From assembly GCF_042683665.1 (NCBI RefSeq), contig NZ_JBHUOO010000045.1: a stretch of DNA of 64,000 bases. One strand, 5' to 3'. The position numbers and the translations under genes are program-made. Within the stretch, counting starts at the first letter, position 1, and every line of letters begins with the position of its first letter. Source of the stretch: Leeuwenhoekiella polynyae. Its GTDB lineage: Bacteria; Bacteroidota; Bacteroidia; Flavobacteriales; Flavobacteriaceae. The notes beneath the pieces are model-generated. The model did not search any database and was not told where the DNA came from. It was given only the letters and a program-made list of their open reading frames with translations. Of the stretch, positions 1-8,861 are shown piece after piece.

Positions 1-37
1 ACTGATGGTCGGTCTTCCAAACAGGTTTTGCTTTCAT
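1..37 (-). CDS. possible start of a gene leaving the left edge
   Basis: An ATG at 37-35 on the minus strand opens a frame (MKAKPVWKTDHQ) that runs off the window without a stop. It lies about 37 bases past the terminator-like hairpin of the preceding gene. A TATGTTTT element that resembles the flavobacterial -7 box sits just upstream. Twelve codons are too few to name a family, so this is an edge candidate only. Confidence 0.3.
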   Translation of the reverse strand, partial: MKAKPVWKTDHQ

Positions 38-73
38 TCCATGAAATTAAAACATATTCAGAATAAATCCTAT

Positions 74-101
74 AAAAAAAGGCTGCCTTTTTAGACAGCC
101 T
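74..101 (-). terminator. intrinsic terminator after the DinB-like gene
   Basis: On the minus strand an AGGCTG/CAGCCT stem with a 10-nt loop is followed directly by a T7 run. It closes the ppc-DinB transcription unit. Confidence 0.75.
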
Positions 102-126
102 CTTTAAAATTTAAATATATAATGCG

Positions 127-651
127 CTAAGCATTTAGATATCGCGTACTAATTATATTAGCGTGATGCACCTCGTGGCCACAAATGATAAAACCCGCAG
201 CTCGAGTGGATAATGTAGCATCGCTAGAAGTACCGGATTGTGCTAAAGCTTCCTCATTAAAGCCTTTAAACAGATTTACAGTACAATCTCTAACCAAACT
301 ATATTCTTCAACTAAATCCGGCATAGTACGCTCATGAGCTCGGGAAGGCTTGATGTAATCATCCTGCTCAAAACCGGCAAGCGGAGTTTTATCCCCCCTG
401 CCAATACGCAATGCCCGATAACTGAAGATGCGCTCCGTATCTATGATATGCTGAAGTACCTCCAAAATGGTCCATTTCCCGGATTCATAGGCAAAATGCC
501 ATTTTTCCTCAGGTATTTCATTATAAAAAGTCACATTCTTCGCTTTACCGTTCACAAGTGCATCAAGCAAATGCATATCGTCTCTAACTAATTCTACATA
601 GTTTCTATAAAACGCATTATACTCGCTGTGATCTAAATCTTTTAGGGTCAT
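127..651 (-). CDS. DinB-like (DinB_2) four-helix protein
   Basis: This 174-residue protein has the layout of the DinB/YfiT metal-binding four-helix bundle. A candidate ligand His68 lies in the stretch LQHIIDTERIF, and a C-terminal H-x3-H pair (His159 and His163, in GHEVHH) completes the usual three-His site. Members are cytoplasmic. Many are thiol transferases or damage-induced proteins, and the substrate here cannot be read from sequence. The ATG at 651 lies two bases after the stop of ppc on the same strand, so the two are probably co-transcribed and end at the hairpin at 74-101. The family call is firm and the function is open. Confidence 0.85.
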   Translation of the reverse strand: MTLKDLDHSEYNAFYRNYVELVRDDMHLLDALVNGKAKNVTFYNEIPEEKWHFAYESGKWTILEVLQHIIDTERIFSYRALRIGRGDKTPLAGFEQDDYIKPSRAHERTMPDLVEEYSLVRDCTVNLFKGFNEEALAQSGTSSDATLSTRAAGFIICGHEVHHANIISTRYLNA

Positions 652-653
652 AC

Positions 654-3239
654 TTATGCCGAGTTACGACTTGCGTTAATATTACCAAATAAAGAACGCG
701 TTACCATTTTTTCAAACATATCCAGCTTTTCCTGATCAGGATTTTCTTCCCTGCTCATTTCCTGAATTTTTTTCAACGCAAACTGTTGGATTGTCAATAA
801 CGGAAGTACGATGCGCTCTCGCTCTTGAATTGAAGCTTTACCAGCTTGCTCTTCTTCCATCAATTCGCTGTAACCGGTAAGCTTTAATAATACGCGTTTT
901 GTGCGCTCAAACTCATCGTGAATCAAATCCCAAAACGCTCCAAACTCTGGATCATCTTGCATATAAGCTGTAAGACCAAAGAATGATTTAGTCAAACTCA
1001 TCATACTGTTTTCTAATAAAGTTTTAAAGAATAAGCTATTCTTATACAGCGACTTAACTCTGTCGAACTCACCTCTTTCTTCAAATGCTTCAATAGCAGT
1101 ACCAACACCAAAGAAACCGGGTACATTCTGTTTAAGCTGCGACCACGATCCTACAAAAGGAATAGCACGCAAATCAGAAAAATCCAATTTATCGCTTTGA
1201 CCCCGTTTACTAGGTCTACTGCCTATATTGGTTTTAGCATAATATTTCAACGTACTCATACGCTCTAAATACCCTAAGAATTTAGGATGAGCTTTAAAGT
1301 CTGAATAGGTCTTATAACTAATTTCAGCAAGCGCTTCCATAGTTTTGCGATCTGCATCCGGAAAAGCTTTTGTCTTCTGGAAGAATACGCCGTTAAAAAT
1401 ACCAGAACTCAACAACTGCTCTAAGTTGTATTGGCAGGAATCTGGCGTTCCAAAATTAGAACTAATGGTTTGCCCTTGAACGGTTAATTGAATTTCCTCA
1501 TCCTCAATAGTTTCTCCTAAAGAAGCATAGAATTGATGTGTTTTACCCCCACCACGTGCTGGAGGCCCACCTCTACCATCAAAGAATATTACTTTAATAC
1601 CAAACTCACGAGACACTTTTGTTAGCTCTTCTTTAGCTTTAAAAATACTCCAGTTAGCCATCAAATACCCACCATCTTTAGTCCCGTCACTAAAACCTAG
1701 CATGATCGTTTGCTTCATACCACGCTCTTTAAGGTGCGCGGCATATGCAGGATTTGTATACAGCTTACGCATAACTTCGTGCGCAATTTTCAAATCTGGT
1801 ACCGTTTCAAATAAAGGAACAATATCTACTGTAGGATGCTCCCAACCGGTCAAATGAAACATAGAAAAGGCCTGCATCACGTTAAGACCAGTCTGATTGT
1901 TACTTATGATATAACGGTTACAACTGCGCTCCCCGTTTTGCGCTTGAATTTCACGCATAGCATACACACTCTCTAAAGTTTTACGAGCAATATCATCTTC
2001 TAAAGTTGCCGGATCTACCTCCCCTTTAACATTTTGCAAAACTTCAATTTGCTGAGCCTCATCAAGCTCTAGATAATTATCAGGGAAAATACCCAGATTA
2101 TCTTTAGCACATTGTTTTACAATTTCTTCCATCACGTGCATATGCACCCTACTATCCTGACGGATATCTAAAACAGCAAAATGATAACCAAACATGGTTA
2201 TTTTGTTGAGTAAATCGTCTATTTCTTCTAAGAACAAGCTCTCATGACGATCAATAACCAGTTTTCTGATTCGTTTAAGGGTAGACTGCAATTCTTCTAA
2301 TGAAACTTTTACTTCAGCGTCTTTAACCGCAATACTATCAAACAGTCTGCGCTCTAAATCAGCAAGCGGCTCTTCTGTTCCATTAAAAGTGATGCGACGA
2401 CGCAACTTGCGCACATCTCTATAGTAATTTTTAATAATAGTACTACGCAAACGAGAAGCGACTTTAAGTGTGATCTCTGTTGTTACAAACGGATTACCAT
2501 CACGGTCACCCCCCGGCCAGAAACCAAGGTCGATTACTTCGTTATCAAAAAACTCTCCTTTGAAAACATTTTGATGCAGATAGTTATAGATGTGACTTGA
2601 AGCTTTATAAAAAACATTTTCTAAATACCAGATAAGACTTACCGCCTCATCGTAAGGCGTAGGCTTTTCTTTCTTAAAAAACGGTGTTTTACCTAACTGA
2701 GATAATAACTTCTTGATCATCTCAAGGTTGTTCTCACTAATAGCCGCACTCAGATCATTGATGATCCCAAGAACTGCCCCAGGATAAAATTGCGTGGGAT
2801 GCGCCGTTAATACAGGACGAATTTTAAAATCCTGAAGATATGCTTTAAGATCTTCGGTTTTAGACTGCGCCTCTGCCTCTTCTTTAATGTTACGCAGGGT
2901 TCCGCGACCGTCCATATTGTTTACAGTGCGGTAGGCAGAGTCTTCAATAGCATCAAAAAGTACAACTTGTCTTTCTATATACTGAATGAATCTAAACAAT
3001 AAATCGTAGCGATCTTCTTCAGATACATCACGTTGATACTTCTCAAAGAAATAGTTTACTATTTTTTCTGGATTGTATTTGTTATCATAACCCCGGGTAC
3101 AGATTCTGTCAAAAAGAGGTAACAATACCCCTGTATCTGTAATTCCGTGAAACGGAAGAGTCATAAATAAACTGTTGTAAACCTGGTACTTGGATTTTAC
3201 CTGGTTGTTAAAACGTTCTAGTTTTGGTTGTCTTGACAT
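654..3239 (-). CDS. ppc: phosphoenolpyruvate carboxylase
   Basis: This cytoplasmic enzyme carboxylates PEP to oxaloacetate with bicarbonate, refilling the TCA cycle. The 861 residues are slightly short for the family (about 880-930). The first active-site motif VLTAHPTQ is at 143-150 with catalytic His147, and GGDRDGNP is at about 243-250. The glycine-rich loop at about 554-564 reads DGRGGPPARGG, whereas the E. coli enzyme has HGRGGSIGRGG, so the loop histidine is an aspartate and the middle differs. The surrounding core is intact and I expect activity. The gene sits directly below the Lrp-family regulator, with the hairpin at 3271-3296 between them, and is followed at two bases by the DinB-like gene. 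Confidence 0.96.
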   Translation of the reverse strand: MSRQPKLERFNNQVKSKYQVYNSLFMTLPFHGITDTGVLLPLFDRICTRGYDNKYNPEKIVNYFFEKYQRDVSEEDRYDLLFRFIQYIERQVVLFDAIEDSAYRTVNNMDGRGTLRNIKEEAEAQSKTEDLKAYLQDFKIRPVLTAHPTQFYPGAVLGIINDLSAAISENNLEMIKKLLSQLGKTPFFKKEKPTPYDEAVSLIWYLENVFYKASSHIYNYLHQNVFKGEFFDNEVIDLGFWPGGDRDGNPFVTTEITLKVASRLRSTIIKNYYRDVRKLRRRITFNGTEEPLADLERRLFDSIAVKDAEVKVSLEELQSTLKRIRKLVIDRHESLFLEEIDDLLNKITMFGYHFAVLDIRQDSRVHMHVMEEIVKQCAKDNLGIFPDNYLELDEAQQIEVLQNVKGEVDPATLEDDIARKTLESVYAMREIQAQNGERSCNRYIISNNQTGLNVMQAFSMFHLTGWEHPTVDIVPLFETVPDLKIAHEVMRKLYTNPAYAAHLKERGMKQTIMLGFSDGTKDGGYLMANWSIFKAKEELTKVSREFGIKVIFFDGRGGPPARGGGKTHQFYASLGETIEDEEIQLTVQGQTISSNFGTPDSCQYNLEQLLSSGIFNGVFFQKTKAFPDADRKTMEALAEISYKTYSDFKAHPKFLGYLERMSTLKYYAKTNIGSRPSKRGQSDKLDFSDLRAIPFVGSWSQLKQNVPGFFGVGTAIEAFEERGEFDRVKSLYKNSLFFKTLLENSMMSLTKSFFGLTAYMQDDPEFGAFWDLIHDEFERTKRVLLKLTGYSELMEEEQAGKASIQERERIVLPLLTIQQFALKKIQEMSREENPDQEKLDMFEKMVTRSLFGNINASRNSA

Positions 3240-3260
3240 AAGTTAGTTTCTGATTTATAA

Positions 3261-3296
3261 TAAATAAAAAACCCTTTGCCAGTAAAGCCAAAGGGT
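3261..3296 (-). terminator. terminator between the Lrp-family gene and ppc
   Basis: ACCCTTTG (3271-3278) pairs with CAAAGGGT (3289-3296) across a 10-nt loop, and the minus strand continues into a T-rich stretch. It lies between the regulator stop and the ppc start, so it ends the regulator transcript or attenuates read-through into ppc. Confidence 0.75.
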
Positions 3297-3326
3297 ATAT
3301 TATATTAAAATATTCTTTGGTTTACT

Positions 3327-3806
3327 TTAAAGGTCTTGAAAAATACTGTGCATTAAGCGCTTTTTATCATTGATGCTTTCATCAAGAGATATCATCGTTT
3401 CGGTACGATAAACTCCCTCAATATCATCTAACATAAAGATAATATTTTTAGCGTGCTCCGTATTCTTAGCGCGTACTTTACAGAAAATATTAAATTTCCC
3501 GGTAGTAACATGTGCTACCGTAACATAAGGAATTTGATTAATACGCTCCAAAACAAATGTAGTTTGACTTGTTTTATTGATGTATATGCCTACATAAGCG
3601 ATAAAAGAATAACCCAGTTTAGCATAGTCAAGCGTTAACGATGATCCTACAATGATACCAGCTTCTTCCATCTTTTTTACACGCACATGAACCGTACCTG
3701 CAGAGATCAATAACTTTTTTGCGATATCTGTAAAAGGGGTTCTGGTATTCTCTATCAACATATCTAAGATCTGATGATCAACCTCGTCTAATTTGAATTT
3801 TGCCAT
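3327..3806 (-). CDS. Lrp/AsnC family transcriptional regulator
   Basis: The 159 residues match the usual Lrp/AsnC size. An N-terminal winged helix-turn-helix (about 8-60, recognition region FTDIAKKLLISAGTVHVRVKKME) is followed by an alpha-beta RAM ligand-binding domain (about 67-145). Such proteins form octamers that sense amino acids. The target genes and the effector are unknown. Placement directly upstream of ppc makes control of anaplerotic flux possible, but this is inference. A promoter-like TATTTTTG with an upstream TTG precedes the gene. Confidence 0.92.
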   Translation of the reverse strand: MAKFKLDEVDHQILDMLIENTRTPFTDIAKKLLISAGTVHVRVKKMEEAGIIVGSSLTLDYAKLGYSFIAYVGIYINKTSQTTFVLERINQIPYVTVAHVTTGKFNIFCKVRAKNTEHAKNIIFMLDDIEGVYRTETMISLDESINDKKRLMHSIFQDL

Positions 3807-3833
3807 TATTAATTGATTAAATTATATATAAAT

Positions 3834-3867
3834 CAAAAATAACATAAAATCACTGAACAATTCACAA
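3834..3867 (-). promoter_or_regulatory. promoter of the Lrp-family gene
   Basis: On the minus strand TTG (3867-3865), 23 bases, then TATTTTTG (3841-3834) fits the flavobacterial consensus TTG-N17-23-TAnnTTTG with a perfect -7 element, about 28 bases before the ATG at 3806. Confidence 0.5.
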
Positions 3868-5040
3868 TAAATTGTTGCTTTTTACCGAAAACGTTGTAGG
3901 TAATTTGCCATTTACTTGAATTTTTTCAATAATAGTTCCGATTTCAAAATTAAAATCAGCTGAAAAACGGGGTTTTTGAGCTTCTAAGTCGATTTCTAAA
4001 TGGCCAACAAAGTCAACCAATTCAGCTATTTGCGCAATTTTAGGAATGAAATTCAGCTCAGCTCCAACTAGTTTTTCTTCAAATTGAATCGCCATATCTG
4101 TCACCCCTATTTCGGGTAAATCTATATTGCGAATGATGTAGTCAAAAAAGCATTTTTTGTTCTCAGGAATAGAAAAATAGGAATTTGAGGAGGGTGTTTC
4201 TTCAGATTTAAGCAATAAAACGGACTCAAAAACGCGAATTAATGACAAAAACATAAAAACCCGGGTCGTTTCTCGATCATAATCTCCTGGAAAATGACCC
4301 GCTTCAAAAAGTATAGTAGGTATATTTTTATGCTGAAGCGTATCTCCAACACAATTGATGTTAAAACCATCGTCATACCGCCCTACAGAATCAGGTATAA
4401 ACTCTTGAAGCATTTCGTTTAAATCGGAAATTATAGCCATGCCCTTCTTTCGAGAATGGGTAACAGTACGCAGCGCATCTTGAGAAGGCGATAAAAAGGA
4501 AACTATTGCACTCTTGGGAGGCGTACCAACTCCAAAAATTGTACGCTGCCCATGTAGGTTAAGACAGTAATCAGGTTTTAAGGAGGTGTAAAGCTCTTTA
4601 AGGATAAGACTTTCCGGTTGTGAGCAATCTTGTGCATCTCGGTTAAGGTCAACTTTATTCGCATTGATGCGTGTGTAAGCCTCAGCTCCGTCAGGATTCA
4701 GCATAGGAACCATTGTGAACGTGAATTCAGTTAGCAGCCTGATAACTGCAGACTCTTCTTTATTACTCTCAAACCAGTGAAAAAGATCAAATAGCGCTTT
4801 AGTAGTTGTACTCTCGTTACCGTGCATCTGAGACCATCCTAAGACACGAATTGGTCCGGTACCAAATGTAACTTTAGAAATGGGTCTGTTTTCAACTGAA
4901 TACCCTAAAACCGCTACAGAGAATAAATTAGAAAGAGTGTCTAGTAAAGGTTGAATGGTGTTGAGTGTAATATACCTCCTAAAAAGGGCAGACTCTTTAT
5001 GGCTGTTATGCCAATCTTTTAAAGCAGAATAATTCATCAT
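3862..5040 (-). CDS. M14 family zinc carboxypeptidase
   Basis: This is a peptidase M14 fold that removes C-terminal residues or cleaves cell-wall-type peptides. In numbering from the longest frame (5070), zinc ligands are His83 and Glu86 (HGNE) and His173 (NLHGQR), substrate-binding NR is in DLNRD (143-144), and the catalytic Glu256 is in FEAGHFPGD. There is no signal peptide, so it is probably cytoplasmic. I place the start at the ATG pair 5040/5037, because the longer frame from 5070 would run through an operator copy (5051-5062) and encode an unconserved-looking lead. The gene diverges from the XRE repressor at 5329 and shares its operator array, so repression by that protein is likely. 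Confidence 0.88.
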   Translation of the reverse strand: MMNYSALKDWHNSHKESALFRRYITLNTIQPLLDTLSNLFSVAVLGYSVENRPISKVTFGTGPIRVLGWSQMHGNESTTTKALFDLFHWFESNKEESAVIRLLTEFTFTMVPMLNPDGAEAYTRINANKVDLNRDAQDCSQPESLILKELYTSLKPDYCLNLHGQRTIFGVGTPPKSAIVSFLSPSQDALRTVTHSRKKGMAIISDLNEMLQEFIPDSVGRYDDGFNINCVGDTLQHKNIPTILFEAGHFPGDYDRETTRVFMFLSLIRVFESVLLLKSEETPSSNSYFSIPENKKCFFDYIIRNIDLPEIGVTDMAIQFEEKLVGAELNFIPKIAQIAELVDFVGHLEIDLEAQKPRFSADFNFEIGTIIEKIQVNGKLPTTFSVKSNNLL

Positions 5041-5050
5041 ATAAATTGAA

Positions 5051-5336
5051 TTACAAATGTAAACATTCAATTATTTACAAATGTAAACAAGTTTATGAAC
5101 CTCCTTTGTTTACAACTGTAAATACAGTCTGCTTATTAGCTACACGTGAAATCGGAAACATTCCTTAAGCTGATTGAACACCTATTAATAAATTTATTTT
5201 AAGTGATTTAAGTACCTTTACCTGATTAAATCATTTAATGATAAAAGGCTTGGTTTACAAATGTAACGTGTCAAATGCAATTATTTATTTTACATTTGTA
5301 ACACTCAACAAGCAATACCTATTTTACAATGGTAAA
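5051..5336. promoter_or_regulatory. array of six TTTACAnnTGTAAA operators
   Basis: Six near-identical palindromes occupy the divergent intergenic region: 5051-5062 (inner 12 bases), 5074-5087, 5109-5122, 5254-5267, 5289-5302 and 5323-5336. Half-sites are TTTACA/TGTAAA with a two-base spacer. The fourth and fifth end in C and the sixth has GGTAAA. The last copy covers the ATG (5329-5331) of the XRE gene. Three copies cluster by the peptidase and three by the regulator. This strongly suggests autoregulation plus control of the peptidase. BlaI/MecI repressors use related TACA/TGTA half-sites, but none is encoded nearby. Confidence 0.75.
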
Positions 5337-5766
5337 CAGTGATCAATTCAGTAAACGACTTCAAAAAGTGATGGATGAGTATGATTTAAATGCTACATCC
5401 TTTGCTGATGCAATAGATGTAGGCCGCTCTTCTATCTCACATATTATTTCTGGTCGCAACAAACCAAGTCTGGAGTTTGTGATGAAGATCATTGCAGCGT
5501 TTCCTGAAGTAGAATTATATTGGTTATTGAATGGTAAAGGAAGTTTTCCTAAAAAATCAGCTGTAACTATCCCTTCAAAGAAAAACAGCGAGAATCAATT
5601 AGAAGCAAATTTTGAAGAGCAAAAAGAATCTGAGCAAAAAGAAACTGCGTACCAAAAACCTCTAGAATATCAAAATCAACCTGAATTAAGAGCAGACTCA
5701 AATTCTGAAATAGAACGAATTGTTATTTTCTATAAAGACGGAACCTTCAAAAATTTCTTACCCTAA
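5329..5766 (+). CDS. XRE-family (Cro/C1 type) HTH repressor
   Basis: The protein has 145 residues. A Cro/C1-type helix-turn-helix fills the N-terminal 70 residues (recognition portion GRSSISHIISGRNKPSLEFVM split around residues 32-52), followed by the LYWLLNGKGSF ending typical of phage-like Bacteroidota repressors. Residues 80-125 are Gln/Glu-rich low complexity, and the last 20 form a short hydrophobic segment (ERIVIFYKDGTFKNF) that may dimerise. Its start codon lies inside an operator-like palindrome, so autorepression is likely. No phage genes flank it, so it appears to be a host regulator. The effector is unknown. Confidence 0.88.
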   Translation: MVNSDQFSKRLQKVMDEYDLNATSFADAIDVGRSSISHIISGRNKPSLEFVMKIIAAFPEVELYWLLNGKGSFPKKSAVTIPSKKNSENQLEANFEEQKESEQKETAYQKPLEYQNQPELRADSNSEIERIVIFYKDGTFKNFLP

Positions 5767-5820
5767 TCTGTAGTCTATACTTATCAGATCTTCATCATTT
5801 AGCCGTATTTTTACAGCACT

Positions 5821-6198
5821 ATGATTAAGAGATTTATGTTACTACTTGTCGCTCTGGCTACGTTAGGGGGTTGCTACGATCAGCAAAGAGCCTGTACCGA
5901 TTTTAAAACGGGTAAGTTTGAGTTTGAAACCTATTTGAACGGGGAAGTCGTCAAGACAACTTTTACGCGCAATGATACGCTTGAAATTGATTTCTACCAA
6001 GGTCAGGCAGATTCTTCAACTATAAGATGGATTAACGATTGTGAATACATAGCAGAAAAGATCAATCCGAAGTCTATGATGGATCGCAAAGCGATTCACT
6101 TTAAAATATTAACAACCCAAGATAACACCTATACGTTTGAGTATGCTCTTGTAGGTGAAACTAAGAAACAAAAAGGTACGGTAACCAAAATTGAATAG
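5821..6198 (+). CDS. small lipoprotein, unknown function
   Basis: The protein has 125 residues with a short signal peptide and a lipobox ending at Cys18 (LGGC). The mature part is polar with many beta-prone stretches (FEFETYLNGEVVKTTF, DTLEIDFYQG, STIRWINDCEY) and two further cysteines (Cys24 and Cys71 by count), suggesting a small lipocalin-like or beta-sandwich fold. I recall homologues in related genomes being labelled DNA topoisomerase IV, but nothing here resembles a topoisomerase. It lies 54 bases after the XRE gene on the same strand and could share its transcript. Confidence 0.75.
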   Translation: MIKRFMLLLVALATLGGCYDQQRACTDFKTGKFEFETYLNGEVVKTTFTRNDTLEIDFYQGQADSSTIRWINDCEYIAEKINPKSMMDRKAIHFKILTTQDNTYTFEYALVGETKKQKGTVTKIE

Positions 6199-6235
6199 CT
6201 TCTTAAGCTAGGGGGATTAGAGATACTATAGACGG

Positions 6236-8293
6236 TTATACTACGTTTCTTGAAGTTGGGCCAAAATAATCTTCAATCACAGCGATTAACTTGCTTTTAT
6301 CTATAGGTTTGGTTAGATAATTACTCATTCCGCTACTCATACCTTCGTTTATTGAATTTAAGGTAGTGTCAGCAGAAAGCCCCATTACGATTGTATTTTT
6401 TTGGGTGCTCTTTATTTGCCGAGTAGCCTCAAAACCATCAATATCCGGCATATGTATGTCCATGAATATCAAGTCATAATTTTTGGCTTGGGCTTTCGCT
6501 ACTGCTTCAGTTCCATTATAAGCTATATCTGCTTGTAGACCTATCTTTTTGAGAAGTTGGGATAAAATCACCACATTCAATTTATTATCGTCTACAGCTA
6601 AAATGTTTAGCTCGGGCAGCGCTCTTTTGAAGTACTCCTCTCTTTTTTCAGTTGGTGCTTGCAAACAATCAAATTTAAGATTGATTATAAACTCAGATCC
6701 TGTACCTTCTTTACTAGTGACTTCTATAGTTCCATTGAGAAGTTGAGTTAGATGTTGAGCAATCGCTAAGCCTAGTCCGCCTCCGGAATGTTTTTTACGA
6801 GTGCCGGTATCGAGTTGTATAAAGCGATCAAATATCTGATTTATTTTTTCGTCAGGTATCCCTATGCCCGTATCTTTTATGCTTATTTTAAGAGCTATTT
6901 GCTCATTAACCTCCTTTTCATCATATACAACAAGAATACTTCCTGAATCGGTAAACTTAATGGCATTACTAAGAATATGGGTAATAATCTGTTCAAACTT
7001 TGCGCGATCACCCAAAGCGATTTTACTTTTTGAAGAATTGACTTTCAGCGACAAATCAAGATCTTTATGCTCTACTATTTGATTGTGAAAAGAGACTATA
7101 CTTTCTAATACAGAGGCGGGACTAAATTCTACATGGTCAACATCTACAAAGCCAGACTCAATCCTGTCTAAACGTAAAATATCATTAATGAGATTGAGTA
7201 AAGTTTTAGACGACTTCTTTAAGAGTTCTAAATAATGTTCTTCTTCAAAATCACTATTTCCAGCATCCATAAGATCTGTAATACCCACAATTGCATTGAG
7301 TGGTGTTCGTATCTCATGACTCATGTTAGATAAAAATTCTGACTTGGCAACAGATGCTAACTTTGCATTTTCAGTTTGTTGTTCTAACGCTGTGTTTACC
7401 AGCTGCAGTTTTTTATTGGTATCCAAAGCTTCTTTAGTAGCAATACGTGAACTACTATTGAAGAATTGTAACAGCCCAATACATAAGGATAGTAACAAAC
7501 CAAATCCCAGTGCCAGATTAGCAACCTTAAGGTTATTCATAAATACATTAGGATCTGCAAAAGTTAATTGAAAATGCCAGGATTCTTCAATATCAGAATC
7601 CATAATCATCGCGGTTTCAAAGATGTATTCAGGATCATTTTGAGCGACATCAAAGTTATTGTAGCTATAAAAAACGGTTCCTTCTTCATCTTCAATCTTA
7701 ATTGCAAAATCCTCCAAGTAATAACTCAACCGATTAAATTCTGCATTAAAATTCATTGCACCGGTTACAGTTCCGTCAAAAGTGTCATCAAAGTAAATAG
7801 GAACATCTATAAGAAAAGAATTACCTCCCTGTGATAGTTGTAGCCACTGTGTAATATTGGTAAATCCTTTTTTTGATTTTGTTTTCCAGTCTGGAAACCG
7901 ATAATCTAGCTTGGTGATATCAAGACCTATAGCAGATTGATTCTTTACTCTTGGATAAATGTCTTTAATAATACCTTCTTCAGAGATTAACTCAACAAAA
8001 GTAAGAGATTCGTTTTGTCTAAGTAAGCGCTGTGCATCTTGTTTCCAATAGCTATAATACGCACCATCAGTTTCTTGTATGCGTTCTGCCAGATTATGAA
8101 TGGCCTGTAGGTTGTTGCGAACGGTACTCTTAAAATCTTGTGCTGCAAGGGTCCCGGTTAGTTGGATTTGATCAGAAAGGCGTTGAGGCAGTTTTGCTTT
8201 AAAATCCAGATATATAAAAAGGCAAAGACTTGCCGGTATAAGAAAACAAAGGAGGGAAATCCAATAGTGCCTGCTTGGTAATTTTTTGATCAT
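6236..8293 (-). CDS. CHASE-domain hybrid histidine kinase/response regulator
   Basis: The 685 residues carry a first TM helix (about 11-29), a periplasmic CHASE-like sensor (about 40-245, with the VELISEEGIIKDIYP and AIGLDI patterns) and a second TM helix (about 257-277). A short coiled coil leads into HisKA with phosphoacceptor His326 (MSHEIRTPLN) and HATPase_c (N box SNAIKF, G1 box DTGIGIP, G2 GGGLGLA). The C-terminal receiver domain has Asp612 (FMDIHMPD) and a Lys in YLTKP. It is an inner-membrane phosphorelay sensor. No output regulator is adjacent, so phosphate must pass to a remote partner. The ligand is unknown. Confidence 0.93.
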   Translation of the reverse strand: MIKKLPSRHYWISLLCFLIPASLCLFIYLDFKAKLPQRLSDQIQLTGTLAAQDFKSTVRNNLQAIHNLAERIQETDGAYYSYWKQDAQRLLRQNESLTFVELISEEGIIKDIYPRVKNQSAIGLDITKLDYRFPDWKTKSKKGFTNITQWLQLSQGGNSFLIDVPIYFDDTFDGTVTGAMNFNAEFNRLSYYLEDFAIKIEDEEGTVFYSYNNFDVAQNDPEYIFETAMIMDSDIEESWHFQLTFADPNVFMNNLKVANLALGFGLLLSLCIGLLQFFNSSSRIATKEALDTNKKLQLVNTALEQQTENAKLASVAKSEFLSNMSHEIRTPLNAIVGITDLMDAGNSDFEEEHYLELLKKSSKTLLNLINDILRLDRIESGFVDVDHVEFSPASVLESIVSFHNQIVEHKDLDLSLKVNSSKSKIALGDRAKFEQIITHILSNAIKFTDSGSILVVYDEKEVNEQIALKISIKDTGIGIPDEKINQIFDRFIQLDTGTRKKHSGGGLGLAIAQHLTQLLNGTIEVTSKEGTGSEFIINLKFDCLQAPTEKREEYFKRALPELNILAVDDNKLNVVILSQLLKKIGLQADIAYNGTEAVAKAQAKNYDLIFMDIHMPDIDGFEATRQIKSTQKNTIVMGLSADTTLNSINEGMSSGMSNYLTKPIDKSKLIAVIEDYFGPTSRNVV

Positions 8294-8408
8294 TATTTCC
8301 CTGTAAATTATGTTAACGAAAACTAAAAATACTGAAATATTGCGTAGTTTAACAAATAAAAAAGAACATTAATCGAATTGGAATTTTCAAAGACCTAAAA
8401 TACTTCTT

Positions 8409-8858
8409 CTATTTAGTTGAATTATTCTTGGTAAGAATTCTATTTTGCTCCTCAAGAAGCTCATTCATCTGAGCAAGTAGTTGGATGTTCTTAGGGGTTT
8501 CTACCGCTGGGTTTTTCTCATCTTCACTCTTAGCGCGTAAGCTGTTCATAAGCTTAACTATAGTAAAAACTACTAATGCAATGATGAAAAAATCTATAAA
8601 AACCGTGATCAATTCTCCATAACCTATCGCAACTTGTTCTACCGCAGATCCATCTGTTTTGGTATAGGCTTCCCGAAGTACCAGTTGTTTGTTTGCAAAA
8701 TTCACACCGTCTGTAAGCAATGTTAAAGGCGGCATCATAACCTGCTTGACCAAAACATCTATAACTTTTTGAAAAGCAGCTCCTATTATGACACCGACGG
8801 CGATATCAACCATATTGCCTTTTACAGCAAAGTTTTTAAACTCTTGTATTAAGCCCAT
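8409..8858 (-). CDS. mscL: large-conductance mechanosensitive channel MscL
   Basis: The protein has 149 residues, near the family norm of about 130-150. It begins with the amphipathic MGLIQEFKNFAVKGNMVDIAVGVIIG-type N terminus, split as the S1 helix and TM1 (to about 40), followed by a periplasmic loop, TM2 (about 75-97) and a charged C-terminal helix. It forms a pentameric pore that opens under membrane tension and releases solutes during hypo-osmotic shock. The ATG is three bases after the parC stop on the same strand, so it is the last gene of a parE-parC-mscL unit. Confidence 0.96.
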   Translation of the reverse strand: MGLIQEFKNFAVKGNMVDIAVGVIIGAAFQKVIDVLVKQVMMPPLTLLTDGVNFANKQLVLREAYTKTDGSAVEQVAIGYGELITVFIDFFIIALVVFTIVKLMNSLRAKSEDEKNPAVETPKNIQLLAQMNELLEEQNRILTKNNSTK

Positions 8859-8861
8859 ATC

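Noticed and set aside
5329..5766. XRE repressor as part of a prophage
   Set aside because: It resembles phage repressors, but no integrase, structural or lysis genes are nearby and the divergent partner is a peptidase.
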